Positions 28,055 to 38,944 of a stretch of 64,000 nt of DNA are shown one piece after another. The notes under the pieces were generated by a model, which was not told the origin of the DNA, did no database searches, and saw only the letters and a program-made list of their open reading frames with translations. Every line of letters starts with the position of its first letter. Within the stretch, counting starts at the first letter, position 1. A program made the translations under genes and the position numbers. The stretch covers positions 62,001 to 126,000 of the forward strand of contig CATKZP010000006.1 of assembly GCA_949841355.1 (NCBI GenBank), read 5' to 3'. The DNA comes from an uncultured Oscillospiraceae bacterium. Its GTDB lineage: Bacteria; Bacillota; Clostridia; Oscillospirales; Oscillospiraceae.

Positions 28055-30442
28055 TTGGCGGTATGCCTGCTGCTCGCGCTGGCAGGCTGTTTCCCGAACG
28101 AGGAAAGCAGCTCCAAGCCGAAGGAATCCATCGAAGGTCATCCCGCGAATACGGAATCATCTCTGCTGTCAACCCTGCCCACAGGCCTGATAACAGGGGA
28201 AAGCTGGGAGATTTCTGAGGAGGACAACGAGAAAATTGAGCACGCCCTCATGGAAATGGAGAGCCAGCTCCGCGACGATCCCGACGGCGTTTCGGTCAAG
28301 CAGCGGAACTGGGCTTCTTACTCCAGCTCCTTGGGCAAAGCCCTTTTGAACGACGCGGAGGCCACCTTCTATGACCGGCTGGATACGTTCTGCCTAGGAT
28401 ATCTGAAAAATACCGACCGCAACGCCATTGAAAGCTCTCTGCTTGACGACCAATGGTGCGTAGCCGGCGGGGTCCCTTATGCGGATCTTGGGCTGACGCA
28501 CGAAGAAGCGGGGGGTGTCTACCGGTGGTTTCTGTATAATTGCCCCCAGTATTACTTTTTTGGCCCAGGCTATCTGAGAACCAGCCGGGAGATTAAACCA
28601 TACGTCTATGCCTGTTGGGCGAACGGAAGCGAGCGCGCGGAGGTCACGAATGATCTGTTCGACAAACTGGACGGATGGATCGCCCTGGTGGACGAAAACG
28701 CGGGTACCACCTATCAAAAGGAGTACTTAACCAACGATTTTCTCTGCGAAACCGTCACTTATGATTATGAGAGCTTAGAGGATGATCAAATTGAGAAACA
28801 GTGGCTCAATCAGTCCCTCTATACCGCCGTGCTGTCGGAAAATACCGTGTGCGCAGGGTATTCAAAGGTGTTTACCGCCATGATGGGCGCAATGGACGTG
28901 CCGGCGACAGGTGGGCTGAGCGCGGGACACGCTTGGAACGTAGTGCTTTGCGACGATCAGAATTACTATTGCGTCAATGTCTGCTGGAACGCGACCGGGA
29001 ACGATAAATTGGGGTATCTCAACGTCGGTGACGCAACCTCCAAAGCCAGGGACGGCGATCAAGAATCCCACGTCTACCGCCATCCGGAAGGCCAGTGGAT
29101 CCCGGAAATCTCAAAAACGGACTATCAGCCTACGACGTACGACATCAAGGGTGAAAAGGTCCTTGTGGATATGCCTGATCCGATCCAGATTACCGTATTG
29201 GACGACGGTGAGCATGATAACGGCATTTTGGTTGACTGGCCCGATGTGGAGGGCGCCGATGAATATGAATTCGCAATCTTTACGGACAGCAGCTATTCAG
29301 AGATCATGATAACCTCAAAGGGCGAACGCTCAAAGCGCACGGAAGAGTCTCAGACAGCGGTCTGGAACCTGAAACCTGAGCAGATGTTCTATTACGGCGT
29401 CCGGGCGGTGAAAACCGTCGATGGCAAGGAGTACTACTCTGATTGGAACTATTTCTCCGAAAGGCTCGACTCTATTTGGGATGAGGAACGCCAGCTTTCC
29501 AAGCCTACGGGCGTTGTGGTAACCGCCGATCCGGAAAATCCCAGCACCGAGGCGAATATCCAATGGAACGCAGTGGCGGACGCGGAGCAATACGAGTTTG
29601 CGCTCTTCAAGGACAGTGCCCATGATGAGCTTTGGAAATCATGGAACAAGACGCGGGCAGGCATCGGCCTGATCAAACTCCAAAGCAATTATACCTACTA
29701 TTACGGCATCCGGGCAATCAAAACCGTCAACGGAGAGGATTATTACTCCAACTGGACCTATGGCTCTTTCCAACTGGATGAGCTTGCGGAAGCGGAAAAC
29801 AACACGCTTTCTAAGCCAGAAAACTTGAGCGTGGAACGGGATGAGAAAGACGAAAGCAACTGTATCTTTTCCTGGAGCGCTGTAGACAGAGCCGAAAAGT
29901 ACCAGTTCGCCCGCTTCACGGATGAAACATATAAAACAATTAGGGAGGGAACATCGGGCAAGCCGGCTTCGTGGGAAAAAGAGAATCCCCGGATTGTTCT
30001 CGGCCCCATTTCTACCGATGGTAACCGTTATTACGGCGTTCGGGCGGTAAAAACCGTCAACGGAACGGACATCTATTCCGATTGGACCTATATCTCCTTC
30101 AACCCGGTTGATTTGAAACCCGGCGCAGGCAGTCAGCTTTCCAAACCCGCAAACCTGAAATGGGAGCGGGATGAGGAAAAGGAAGATATTCTCAACTTTT
30201 CCTGGGATGCAGTGGATGGGGCTGAAAAATACCAATTCGCCCGTTTTACAGACGGAACATTTGAAACGATTATGGAGAGCGAATCAGGCGGCTTGCAGTC
30301 GTGGGAAAAAGAGAATCCCCAGATTACTCTCGGCCCCTTCTCTACCAACCGCACCTATATTTATGGCGTTCGGGCGATAAAAACCGTCGACGGGACGGAT
30401 GTCTATTCCGATTGGACGTACATCTCTTTCAGCTTAAAATGA
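28055..30442 (+). CDS. Lipoprotein with transglutaminase-like domain and four fibronectin-like repeats
   Basis: Lipobox ALAGCF; CAGYSKVFTAMMGAM...GHAWNVVL...YCVNVCWNA; four C-terminal repeats ending YYG[IV]RA[IV]KTV[ND]G...Y[SY]S[DN]W. Start codon uncertain (TTG 28055 or upstream). Confidence 0.75.
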   Translation: MAVCLLLALAGCFPNEESSSKPKESIEGHPANTESSLLSTLPTGLITGESWEISEEDNEKIEHALMEMESQLRDDPDGVSVKQRNWASYSSSLGKALLNDAEATFYDRLDTFCLGYLKNTDRNAIESSLLDDQWCVAGGVPYADLGLTHEEAGGVYRWFLYNCPQYYFFGPGYLRTSREIKPYVYACWANGSERAEVTNDLFDKLDGWIALVDENAGTTYQKEYLTNDFLCETVTYDYESLEDDQIEKQWLNQSLYTAVLSENTVCAGYSKVFTAMMGAMDVPATGGLSAGHAWNVVLCDDQNYYCVNVCWNATGNDKLGYLNVGDATSKARDGDQESHVYRHPEGQWIPEISKTDYQPTTYDIKGEKVLVDMPDPIQITVLDDGEHDNGILVDWPDVEGADEYEFAIFTDSSYSEIMITSKGERSKRTEESQTAVWNLKPEQMFYYGVRAVKTVDGKEYYSDWNYFSERLDSIWDEERQLSKPTGVVVTADPENPSTEANIQWNAVADAEQYEFALFKDSAHDELWKSWNKTRAGIGLIKLQSNYTYYYGIRAIKTVNGEDYYSNWTYGSFQLDELAEAENNTLSKPENLSVERDEKDESNCIFSWSAVDRAEKYQFARFTDETYKTIREGTSGKPASWEKENPRIVLGPISTDGNRYYGVRAVKTVNGTDIYSDWTYISFNPVDLKPGAGSQLSKPANLKWERDEEKEDILNFSWDAVDGAEKYQFARFTDGTFETIMESESGGLQSWEKENPQITLGPFSTNRTYIYGVRAIKTVDGTDVYSDWTYISFSLK

Positions 30443-30448
30443 CGGCTA

Positions 30449-30487
30449 TAATGTGGCCAGGGTTCGAAAACCCTGGCCACATTTTTC
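30449..30487 (+). terminator. Rho-independent terminator
   Basis: aatgtggccagggttcgaaaaccctggccacattttt. Confidence 0.85.
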
Positions 30488-30679
30488 AGAACTTTTTGAG
30501 CGCTTCGCCCCGGCAGAGCGCATCTCTATGATTACAGCGTGCTAGATTTTTCCTTGTTCGCCTTCATACTGTTCGTCTATCCCACCATCCGATGCAGGGG
30601 CTTCCTTTGGCAAACAGGGAGCGGACTCCATGGCACCATCACGCTGACACTCCCACAGGAAAGACTATCCCGCTGCCGC

Positions 30680-31408
30680 TCACTCTTGAATCAAAATTTC
30701 CCGGCTGGCGTTGTCCACCACACCCTTGGACACCACCTTGGCCCCTGTATACTTCTCCAGCAGCCCGGCCAGCTCGTCCAGCGCAGCCTTCAAATCATCC
30801 ATCCGCGCCGGATCAACGCACTCCATAGCGATGAATTCAGCGGTGGTGGCATCCTTTACCGCAGTGCGCTTGCCGTCCCGCCAGTTCCAGCACCGGCACA
30901 CCACACCGGCGGCGTCATAGTAGGCCAGCTCGCCCGGCCGGGGCGGGTCAGGCTCATCCGCACCGATGGGCAGAAAGTCCTCGCCGCCCGCCATCACGCC
31001 CAGATGGAGGTCGCCGTCAAAGGCATCCATGTCCTCCGCCCCGATGGGCAGAGCATACTTCAGCGAGATCGCGTTGGTGATGTCCACTGTGGGGGCGATG
31101 GAACCCACCGGATCTCCCTTGGACACCCGCTTCAGCAGTGCTTCGATGGAACAGCGGACCCCCTTTTTGGTGGGGAACTTCTGATATGCCTCCCGCCATA
31201 CCGCCACAGGACGGTTCTGGGACAGCGCGACGCCCTCATCCAGATGATTCAGCGCGGCTGCGTTAGCGTTTTTGAGCAATGCCTCTACCTCTGCGGCCTG
31301 CTCCGGCTCGAGCTGGGCGGCCTCGTCAATGTCCTTTACCGTGAGCACCCCGATGGCGGCGCTGGGGAACAGCTCCCAAAAAGATGGATCGGCAATAAAC
31401 TTTTTCAT
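30680..31408 (-). CDS. B3/B4 (phenylalanyl-tRNA synthetase beta-like) domain protein
   Basis: Translation with PVGSIAPTVDITNAISLKYALPIGAEDMDAFDGDLHLGVMAGGE resembles stand-alone B3/B4 proteins. Confidence 0.8.
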   Translation of the reverse strand: MKKFIADPSFWELFPSAAIGVLTVKDIDEAAQLEPEQAAEVEALLKNANAAALNHLDEGVALSQNRPVAVWREAYQKFPTKKGVRCSIEALLKRVSKGDPVGSIAPTVDITNAISLKYALPIGAEDMDAFDGDLHLGVMAGGEDFLPIGADEPDPPRPGELAYYDAAGVVCRCWNWRDGKRTAVKDATTAEFIAMECVDPARMDDLKAALDELAGLLEKYTGAKVVSKGVVDNASREILIQE

Positions 31409-31500
31409 GATAGGAACCTCCTAAAAAATATTTTGCATCGGCCCCAGGAATGGGCCAGGAACCGAATATGCACACACAATATCCTTATGCCTGCCCTGCC

Positions 31501-31692
31501 TTAACCAGTTGGACGGCTTCCTTTCCAGTCGCGGTGCAGATAATTGACCGGCACCGCATAGGGGTAGCCGCCGCCCTCCAGCGCCAGCACGCCGGAGGTT
31601 CCACGGTCCAACACGGCGGCGCAATCCGCTTCACACAGTTGTTGGCCCTTGCGTCTCATTTCACGAAACACATTCCTGCCCTCCTTTTTCAC
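31501..31692 (-). pseudogene. N-terminal fragment of a pyridoxamine 5'-phosphate oxidase/NimA-like flavoprotein
   Basis: EADCAAVLDRGTSGVLALEGGGYPYAVPVNYLHRD, then loss of homology and a stop. Confidence 0.5.
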
Positions 31693-31914
31693 AAAAATAT
31701 AACGCCAGTCCCTCTATCTTCTGTGGCCTAACGATAGAAGGTCTGGCGTTCCCGCTTCACCCGGCGGCAAAGAGTTCCCCATTCACTTTTATGAATTTTT
31801 ATGTATCATACCACGGGTCAAGTCAAAAGTCAACTGATTTTTTTGGACCCTTGACACGGGGCAAAGCATATCAATTATTTTTCCGCTATGCGGTTCCCCA
31901 GATGGTTGGGCTGC

Positions 31915-32070
31915 TGTTTAACTCATTGTAGACGGTATTTTCATTGGCAACCGCTTGGGTCGGGAGGCCATGATTGCAGAAGCGCTGTCCAACGTGGCAT
32001 CGGACTATGTGTTCATGTATCCATTAAATATGGGCATAAGCGGCGCGGCCTTCTGCGTGCCTCCCTTTTT
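31915..32070 (+). pseudogene. MATE-family transporter fragments
   Basis: One frame reads LIVDGIFIGNRLGREAMIAEALSN fused to SDYVFMYPLNMGISGAAFCV, two normally separated MATE segments. Confidence 0.5.
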
Positions 32071-32144
32071 TAGCTTACTTCCAGTGGCCGCGGCAGCGCA
32101 ATTCTCGGCCGCTGTGCCACCCAAATCCCCGGCACGCTCCAGCG

Positions 32145-32588
32145 TCAATGGGATGTATCCACGACTAAGATGGTGGAATCGCCCTTGCGGGCCTGCTCCA
32201 GGACGGCTTGAGACAAAATCTGAAATGTTCCATGGGACGAGGACGCTCCCGAGATTGCGTCGATGGTCCCCTCGCCCTGACCCTCCAGGAACTGGTTCGC
32301 GTAGTAGCGGGTATACTCATTGGGATAGGTGCCGTTAACGTGAAGCATGGTCTGCATGTATGTGTTATCCCAGCTCTTGATGAAGCCGCTGGCGTTCTCC
32401 GCATTGTACTCCACCGAGATAATTTTCCCGCCTTTTACCAAAATTGTGACATATTCCTTCCAGCCGTGGCTGAATTCGGATGCCTGGGCAGTATAATATC
32501 CGTCCTGGATTCCCGCCTGAGTTCCGCAGGCCGTCAGCAGCGACGCCATCAGCAGCAGGCTCAACAGTATAGCACAAATCCGTTTCAT
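32145..32588 (-). CDS. FMN-binding domain lipoprotein
   Basis: Lipobox [46 protein letters not shown]...[16 protein letters not shown]. Confidence 0.85.
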   Translation of the reverse strand: MKRICAILLSLLLMASLLTACGTQAGIQDGYYTAQASEFSHGWKEYVTILVKGGKIISVEYNAENASGFIKSWDNTYMQTMLHVNGTYPNEYTRYYANQFLEGQGEGTIDAISGASSSHGTFQILSQAVLEQARKGDSTILVVDTSH

Positions 32589-34582
32589 CTGCGGCACTTC
32601 TCCTTCAAAATAAATTTTCTCACCTGAGACTGGAGCGCCTCCGCCTCCCTTGCCAGCAGTCCGCTGGACTGCTCCGTCTCCCCGGCGTTTTGCAGGTTGC
32701 GGTCGGCAATGGAGGAGATGACGTCAATCCGCGCCTCCATTGAGGTCAGCGCCGTCTCCTGGCCCTGCACCGCCGCCGTCAGCTGATCCGTAATTGCGCC
32801 GATCTTCGCAGAGACGTCGGAAATCACCCGCAGGGACCCGGCGGTATCTGCGGTGAGCACCACGCCGGTCTGGATGATGGACTTGGTGTTATCCACCATT
32901 TCCGTGGCGCTCTGGGCCGCCTCGGCGCTCTTAGCGGCCAGCTGCTTCACCTCGTCGGCCACCACCGCAAAGCCCTTCCCGGCGGTTCCGGCACGGGCCG
33001 CCTCCACGGAGGCATTGAGGGCTAGAATATTGGTTTGGAAGGCGATATCCTCAATATCCTTGGCGATTTTTGTGATCTGCTGTGCATTGGCGCTGATATC
33101 GTCCATGGCGGAGGACAGCGCGGCCATCTGCTCGTTGGCGCTTTGAATGCGCTGGGTGATCTCTGCCGTCTGGGAACGGGTCTGACTGCTGCTCTGGGTG
33201 ACGTCGGCCAGCCGCTCCTTCACATGGGTCACCTCATGGACCAGCTCCTCGGTAGACTGGTTCTGCTCCAGAGATGCCTGATGCAGCTGCGCGGACTGGC
33301 CGCTGAGCTGCTCCGCCATATCCGTCAGCCGGTCCGCGGCGGCGCGGAAGCCCAGAAGGGTCTCGTTCATGGACTCCGTGATGGTGCGCAGGCTGCCGCG
33401 GATCAGCACAAAGTCGCCCTTGTAGTCCACCTGGGGCTCGGTGACCAGGTCGCCCCCGGCAACCTGGGTCAGCACCTGCTGAATATCGGATATGTACCGG
33501 TTCATGCTGGCCAGCGTGTCCTCCAGCGTCTGCGTCATGACCTCCAGCTCATCCCCGGAGCGGACATGTGCCACCTCTGTATGCAGGTCGCCGTTGGAGA
33601 AGGCTACCATCCGCTCCGTAACCCGCTTCACCGGGTTGGAGATGGAGCGTGCCAGGCGCAGGACCAGCAAAATGGAGACAACCAGAACCGCCATGGTGGA
33701 CAAAATGGACACCAGCATGGCCCCGTTGATGAAGTGGCTGTAATCCGACTTGGGAATCTGGATGACCAGCGACCACTGCGTACCCCGGATGGGGGAAAAT
33801 GCCACCAGCATCTTCTCGCCGTCAATGGGGAATTCCGTGGCCCCTGTCTCTCCGGTGGTCACCCGCTCAACTGCGGCCTCATTGCCGCCGCTGAGCTGAA
33901 CCAGCGAGCTTCCGCCCAGGGCCACGGCCTGATCTGGATGGCCGGTGACGATGCCCTCCCGGTTGACCATGTAGGCCATGCCGCTTCTGCCCAGGTTGAT
34001 GCTGCTGATGACATCGTTGAGGGTATCATATTTATATACGCCCATCACGTAGAGGACGGTCTCGCCGTTTTCCTTCACCGGCATACCCATCGTAATGCCC
34101 AGCTTTCCCTGGTAGATGGTGGAGGAGTTAGTAGTCAGGTTGTCCGTTTCCGCCAGCAGCGATAAGAAGCCGCTGTCCAGACTTGCCGGCGCGCCGTCGA
34201 TTCCCTGCACCAGCCGCCCATCCAGGCCATATAGGGCGATTGTGTAAAGCTCATAGATCTCGGCGGCCTCCTTCAGCACCTCGCCGCGGCTTTGCTCAAC
34301 TTCTCCGCCGGCGGATTTCAGCCGCGAGTCTCCGGCTATGGTCATCATGCGGTCGGCCAGCATGTGGATGTTGGCCTCCACGGTCTTAGCCGACTGCCGG
34401 GCCATGGGCTGAAGGCTGTCCAACAAAATGCTGTTGGCAAGCGACTGCAAGGAAAGGGCCATAATAGCACAGCATATGACCACTAAAATCAGGATATTAA
34501 GGATTGTATTTCTCAATATCCTTCCATTCAGGCTCCGTTTTATTCCCCGGCCGGCGAGGAAGTCCCCTTGCTTTCCCGTCAC
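32585..34582 (-). CDS. Methyl-accepting chemotaxis protein (dCache-like sensor, HAMP, signalling domain)
   Basis: [50 protein letters not shown] start 34582 after GGGAG; start/stop overlap with downstream lipoprotein. Confidence 0.92.
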   Translation of the reverse strand: MTGKQGDFLAGRGIKRSLNGRILRNTILNILILVVICCAIMALSLQSLANSILLDSLQPMARQSAKTVEANIHMLADRMMTIAGDSRLKSAGGEVEQSRGEVLKEAAEIYELYTIALYGLDGRLVQGIDGAPASLDSGFLSLLAETDNLTTNSSTIYQGKLGITMGMPVKENGETVLYVMGVYKYDTLNDVISSINLGRSGMAYMVNREGIVTGHPDQAVALGGSSLVQLSGGNEAAVERVTTGETGATEFPIDGEKMLVAFSPIRGTQWSLVIQIPKSDYSHFINGAMLVSILSTMAVLVVSILLVLRLARSISNPVKRVTERMVAFSNGDLHTEVAHVRSGDELEVMTQTLEDTLASMNRYISDIQQVLTQVAGGDLVTEPQVDYKGDFVLIRGSLRTITESMNETLLGFRAAADRLTDMAEQLSGQSAQLHQASLEQNQSTEELVHEVTHVKERLADVTQSSSQTRSQTAEITQRIQSANEQMAALSSAMDDISANAQQITKIAKDIEDIAFQTNILALNASVEAARAGTAGKGFAVVADEVKQLAAKSAEAAQSATEMVDNTKSIIQTGVVLTADTAGSLRVISDVSAKIGAITDQLTAAVQGQETALTSMEARIDVISSIADRNLQNAGETEQSSGLLAREAEALQSQVRKFILKEKCRR

Positions 34583-34992
34583 GTTCCTGTCGCTCCCTTT
34601 CTGGACGATTTTTTTGATAGGCAGAATAAAAAGCCGTTCGTTCTTTTGTTCGTAGGATGCGGGCCATACTGAACCAATGGACGATAGACTTGGGTAGCAG
34701 TATACCACACTTCTCCAAGAAAGGGAAGTGCTTTTTTATTTTCTCTGCCCCGCGGCACACATTTTTATGGAACGCCATCTGGACATAAGCGGTCCTCTGA
34801 TGTGGTCTGCCGCGATTACAGCGCGGCGCCCGTGCCGCGAGAAGATAAATCAGTTAATTGCCACATTTCCACATTGATGTGGAAAATAATCGGTTTTTCC
34901 CACCATTTACCTTTTTACTTGTGCATGATATACTAAGGTCATCTTGAAATCCCCCATACTTATTGGCAACAGGCACAGATTGGAGGGAACTT

Positions 34993-36696
34993 ATGAACGG
35001 AACGATTGCTGTGGGCGGAATGGCTCTGGCCAGAGTCCAGGTCATCGCGGAACAGCACACGGACGTGGGCCGCCGCGCCGTGGAGCAGACGGCGGCGGAA
35101 GAGGCGAGGCTTAACGCCGCGGCCGGCCTGTGCGGGGCAGCCCTGTCCGAGCTGATCCGCCAGCTCCAGGAGGAGGGCGACGCAGATCACGCGGATATTC
35201 TGGATTTTCAGCTTCTTTTGCTGGAGGACGACAATTATATGGGCCGCATCACCCGCATGGTTCGGGAGGAACGGGTCAACTGTGAGTACGCTGTGTCCCA
35301 GTGCTCCCAAGCCTATCGCGACGAGCTGTCGGCGCTGGACAACCCCTACCTCAACGAGCGGACGGCCGATATTACCGACATTGAGAAGCGGCTGCTGCGG
35401 GCGCTGTCTCAGCGGGACGCGGCCCCGGTCCATCCCGGCCCCAAAATTGCCGCCGCCCTGGACCTCACGCCCTCCCAAGTGGTGGAGCTGGGACGGCAGG
35501 GGCTCCGGGGAATCGTTCTGGAAAAGGGGGGGCTTTCCTCCCACTGCGTGATCCTGGCCCGGTCTATGAACATCCCCTGCATCATCGGCGCGGCGGGGCT
35601 GCTGGAGCTGGTGCGGGATGGTCAGACGCTTCTGCTGGACGCCGTGCGCGGCCAGGTGATCCCAGAGCCAACGCCGGAGGAGATTCAGGCGTTTGAGCAA
35701 TACGAGGCGGCATACCGGGCCGAGCAGACCGAGCTGGAGCGGTTCCGGCACATGGTCACCGCCACCGCGGACGGGCAGCCCATGAAGGTGTACGCCAATA
35801 TCACCTCGGAGCTGGAGGTGCCGGAACTGCTGAAGCAGGGCGGCGAGGGCGTTGGCCTGCTGCGGACAGAGCTTTTGTATATGGAGCGGGAGACGCCCCC
35901 GGATGAGGAGACCCAGTACGCGGCCTATTCCGCCATTGCCGCCGGCCTGGCCGGACGGCCCCTCATTGTGCGCACGCTGGATGTCGGGGGCGACAAGCAT
36001 ATCCCCTATTTGAACGTCCCGCAGGAGGACAACCCCTTCTTGGGCTACCGGGCCATCCGCTACTGCCTGGATCATCCGGAGGTGTTCCGGCCCCAGTTGG
36101 CCGCCATCCTCCGGGCCGCCGCTCTGGGGCCGGTGCAGCTGATGCTTCCCATGATCGCTGCGCTGCCCGAGGTGGAGCGGGCCCGGGAAGCCGTCGTCCA
36201 GGTCCGGGAGGAGCTGAAGGAACGGGGCGTGGAGACCGGCCCGGTGTCCCTGGGCATGATGGTGGAGACCCCCGCCGCCGCAGTGATGGCGAATCATTTT
36301 GCCGGGTGCGTGGACTTCTTCAGCATCGGTACGAATGATTTGACCCAATACCTGTTTGCCGCAGACCGGAACAATGCCAAGGTGGCCGGTCTCAACTCCT
36401 ACTTCCAGCCCGCCCTGCTCCACATGGTGGACCATGTGTGCCAATGCGCCCACCGGCACGGCATTGAGGTGGATATCTGCGGACAGGCTGGGGAGATGGA
36501 CGAGCTGATCCCCCTCTGGGTGGGCATGGGCGTGAACAACCTGAGCGTCAGCATTCCATCCATCCCCAGAGTCCGCCGCGCCATCAGCCAGTGCAGCGCC
36601 GCAAAGTGCAGGCGGCTGGCTGACCGGGTGCTTCAGTGCTCTTCTGACCAGGCGGTCATGAAGTGTATGAAGGAGGAGGTGAAAAAATGGTCGTAA
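34993..36696 (+). CDS. ptsP: Phosphoenolpyruvate-protein phosphotransferase (PTS enzyme I)
   Basis: GGLSSHCVILARSMNIPCIIG, GEGVGLLRTELLYMERETPPDEETQ, GTNDLTQYLFAADR, ICGQAGEMDELIP. Confidence 0.93.
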   Translation: MNGTIAVGGMALARVQVIAEQHTDVGRRAVEQTAAEEARLNAAAGLCGAALSELIRQLQEEGDADHADILDFQLLLLEDDNYMGRITRMVREERVNCEYAVSQCSQAYRDELSALDNPYLNERTADITDIEKRLLRALSQRDAAPVHPGPKIAAALDLTPSQVVELGRQGLRGIVLEKGGLSSHCVILARSMNIPCIIGAAGLLELVRDGQTLLLDAVRGQVIPEPTPEEIQAFEQYEAAYRAEQTELERFRHMVTATADGQPMKVYANITSELEVPELLKQGGEGVGLLRTELLYMERETPPDEETQYAAYSAIAAGLAGRPLIVRTLDVGGDKHIPYLNVPQEDNPFLGYRAIRYCLDHPEVFRPQLAAILRAAALGPVQLMLPMIAALPEVERAREAVVQVREELKERGVETGPVSLGMMVETPAAAVMANHFAGCVDFFSIGTNDLTQYLFAADRNNAKVAGLNSYFQPALLHMVDHVCQCAHRHGIEVDICGQAGEMDELIPLWVGMGVNNLSVSIPSIPRVRRAISQCSAAKCRRLADRVLQCSSDQAVMKCMKEEVKKWS

Positions 36697-36953
36697 AGGA
36701 GCTGCAGGTGCGCAACAAGCTGGGCTTTCACGCAAGGGTGGCTTCCCGCATCACCCGGAGCGTCAGCGCATTCCAGAGCACGGTCAATGTCTGTAAGGAG
36801 GGGCGGCGCTTTGATCTGAAAAGCGTCACCGGCGTCATGATGGCCAACGCAAAGCACGGGGACGTCGTGACCGTGGAGATCGACGGTCCGGACGAGGAGA
36901 CCGCCGCCCAGGCGCTGGAGACGCTGTTCGCGGAAAAATTCGGGGAGACCTGA
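36687..36953 (+). CDS. HPr family phosphocarrier protein
   Basis: MVVKELQVRNKLGFHARVASRIT...FDLKSVTGVMMANAKHGDVVTVEIDGPDEETAAQALETLF; start overlaps EI end. Confidence 0.9.
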   Translation: MVVKELQVRNKLGFHARVASRITRSVSAFQSTVNVCKEGRRFDLKSVTGVMMANAKHGDVVTVEIDGPDEETAAQALETLFAEKFGET

Positions 36954-36980
36954 CAAATCTGACAACAGGGAGGGAAGAAC

Positions 36981-37304
36981 ATGGACAGCATGGAAGTGGC
37001 GATGGGCCTCATTGCCCAGGCGGGCGACGCCCGGAGCAGCTGTATGGAGGCCATCGGCTTAGCCAAGGAGGGGAAATTTGACGAGGCCAGGGCGGCGCTG
37101 GGCAAGGCGGACGACGGCATGGTGGCCGCCCACGAGATTCAGACGGATCTGATCCGGGAGGAGATGAGCGGGAGCGCCGCCCCCGTATCCCTGCTCATGG
37201 TTCACGCTCAAGATCACCTCAACCTGGCGCTGGTGATGCGGGACGTGGCGGACGAGTTCCTCCAGGTCCACCAAAAGCTGATTGAATTGGAGGGAAAGAG
37301 ATAA
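36981..37304 (+). CDS. PTS lactose/cellobiose family transporter subunit IIA
   Basis: LIAQAGDARSSCMEAIGLAKEGKFDEA...MVHAQDHLNLALVMRDVADEFLQVHQ. Confidence 0.92.
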   Translation: MDSMEVAMGLIAQAGDARSSCMEAIGLAKEGKFDEARAALGKADDGMVAAHEIQTDLIREEMSGSAAPVSLLMVHAQDHLNLALVMRDVADEFLQVHQKLIELEGKR

Positions 37305-37621
37305 TGCTTACCATCACACTGATCTGTAACCTGGGCATGTCCACCAGCGTACTGGTTGATAAGATGGCGGCTTATACCAAGGGCAAGGGGATCGAGACCG
37401 ACATCGACGCCCGCGCCTTCCAGCGGGTGGAGGACCGCATCCATCAGACCGATATCCTGCTGATTGGTCCGCAGGTTCGCTTCATGGCCAAGAAGTTCCA
37501 GGACCAGTATGGCGGAGAGATCCCCGTCATTCAAATCATGGATATGTCCGACTACGCCCTACAGAACGTGGAGAAGATTTTCGAGCAGGCGTATCGGGAG
37601 TATCAAGAGAAAAAGAGTTAA
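37304..37621 (+). CDS. PTS lactose/cellobiose family transporter subunit IIB
   Basis: MLTITLICNLGMSTSVLVDKM...DILLIGPQVRFMAKKFQDQYG. Confidence 0.9.
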   Translation: MLTITLICNLGMSTSVLVDKMAAYTKGKGIETDIDARAFQRVEDRIHQTDILLIGPQVRFMAKKFQDQYGGEIPVIQIMDMSDYALQNVEKIFEQAYREYQEKKS

Positions 37622-37636
37622 GAAGGAGGAGAAAAC

Positions 37637-38944
37637 ATGAAAAAAGAGACAGGCGGGTTTATGAGCTTCATGGAGGAAAAATTTCTTCCGGTAGCCTCCA
37701 AATTGGGCGGGCAGCGCCACCTGCTGGCTCTGCGCGACGGCGTGGTCATGATCATGCCTCTGCTGATTCTGGGCGCGTTTTCCATGATTATTGGGGAGTT
37801 CCCCGTCCAGGCGTTCCTGGATTTCATGGCCAGCGTGTTCGGTGAGGACTGGAACGCCTTCCAGGGCGTCATCATGAACGCCACGTATGGAATCTCGGCC
37901 GTTGTGGCCTGCTTTGGCGTGGCCAGCTCCCTGGTGAACAGCTATGGGGAGAACGGAACCCCCGCAGGTATTATCGCCATGGCGGCATTTTTCGCCGTGG
38001 TGGTTCCGACCGCCTTGACCAACGCCGACGGCGAGACGGTGGGCGCATGGGTTGCCGGCTCCCTGGACGCCACACTCCTGTTCACCGCCCTGCTCACCGC
38101 CCTCATCGTGGGCGAGATCTACCGCCTGCTGGTGCAGAAGAACTTCACCATCAAGCTGCCCGACTCCGTGCCCAAGGCGGTGTCCGCCCAGTTCACCGCC
38201 CTGCTGCCCGGCACCGTTATCATCGTGCTGTTCACCGTGGTGCGCTTGGCGTTCTCCGCCACCCCCTGGGGCGGCTTCCCGGAATTTGTCAGCGATATCA
38301 TCTCCACGCCCCTGCGGCACTTCGGGACCTCCTATGTGGGCACGCTTGTGGCCTGCTTTGTGGAGCATCTGCTCTGGTCCTTCGGCCTGCACGGATCGGC
38401 CATCGTGGTGTTCCCCATTTTCGAGCCTCTGTGGATCATGAACATGGCGGAGAACGTCTCCACCGGTGCCCACAACATTGTGACCTTCACCTTCTATGAG
38501 AACGGCGTGTGGATGGGCGGCTCCGGCGCCACTCTGCCCGTGGTCGTCTATATGCTGATTTTCGCCAAGTCCAAGCTCCTCAAGAACGTGGGCAAGGTGG
38601 GCATCGCCCCCGGCCTGTTCAACATCAACGAGCCGGTCACTTTCGGCCTGCCCATCGTGCTCAACCCCATCCTCATGATCCCCTACATCCTGTCCCCCAT
38701 GGCGGCCATGTCCGTGCAGTACCTGGGCACCGCCATCGGCCTGTTCCCCCTGTGCAATAACATGGTGCCCTGGACCTGCCCGGTGCTCATCAGCGGCTTC
38801 CTCACCACCGGCAGCATCATGGGCGTGGTGGCCCAGCTGTGCGGCCTGGCGGTATCCTTCGTGATCTGGCTGCCTTTCATCCGGGTGTGGGACAAGAAAT
38901 GCTATCAGGATGAGCTGGCCGCAATTTCCGCCGCCAACTCGTAA
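37637..38944 (+). CDS. PTS lactose/cellobiose family transporter subunit IIC
   Basis: MEEKFLPVASKLGGQRHLLALRDGVVMIMPLLILGAFSMII; NINEPVTFGLPIVLNPILMIPY. Confidence 0.93.
   Translation: MKKETGGFMSFMEEKFLPVASKLGGQRHLLALRDGVVMIMPLLILGAFSMIIGEFPVQAFLDFMASVFGEDWNAFQGVIMNATYGISAVVACFGVASSLVNSYGENGTPAGIIAMAAFFAVVVPTALTNADGETVGAWVAGSLDATLLFTALLTALIVGEIYRLLVQKNFTIKLPDSVPKAVSAQFTALLPGTVIIVLFTVVRLAFSATPWGGFPEFVSDIISTPLRHFGTSYVGTLVACFVEHLLWSFGLHGSAIVVFPIFEPLWIMNMAENVSTGAHNIVTFTFYENGVWMGGSGATLPVVVYMLIFAKSKLLKNVGKVGIAPGLFNINEPVTFGLPIVLNPILMIPYILSPMAAMSVQYLGTAIGLFPLCNNMVPWTCPVLISGFLTTGSIMGVVAQLCGLAVSFVIWLPFIRVWDKKCYQDELAAISAANS

Noticed and set aside
30539-31504. 321-aa plus-strand ORF
   Set aside because: Antisense to the B3/B4 domain gene
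33035-34165. 376-aa plus-strand ORF
   Set aside because: Antisense shadow of the MCP
34960-36735. 591-aa minus-strand ORF
   Set aside because: Antisense shadow of PTS enzyme I
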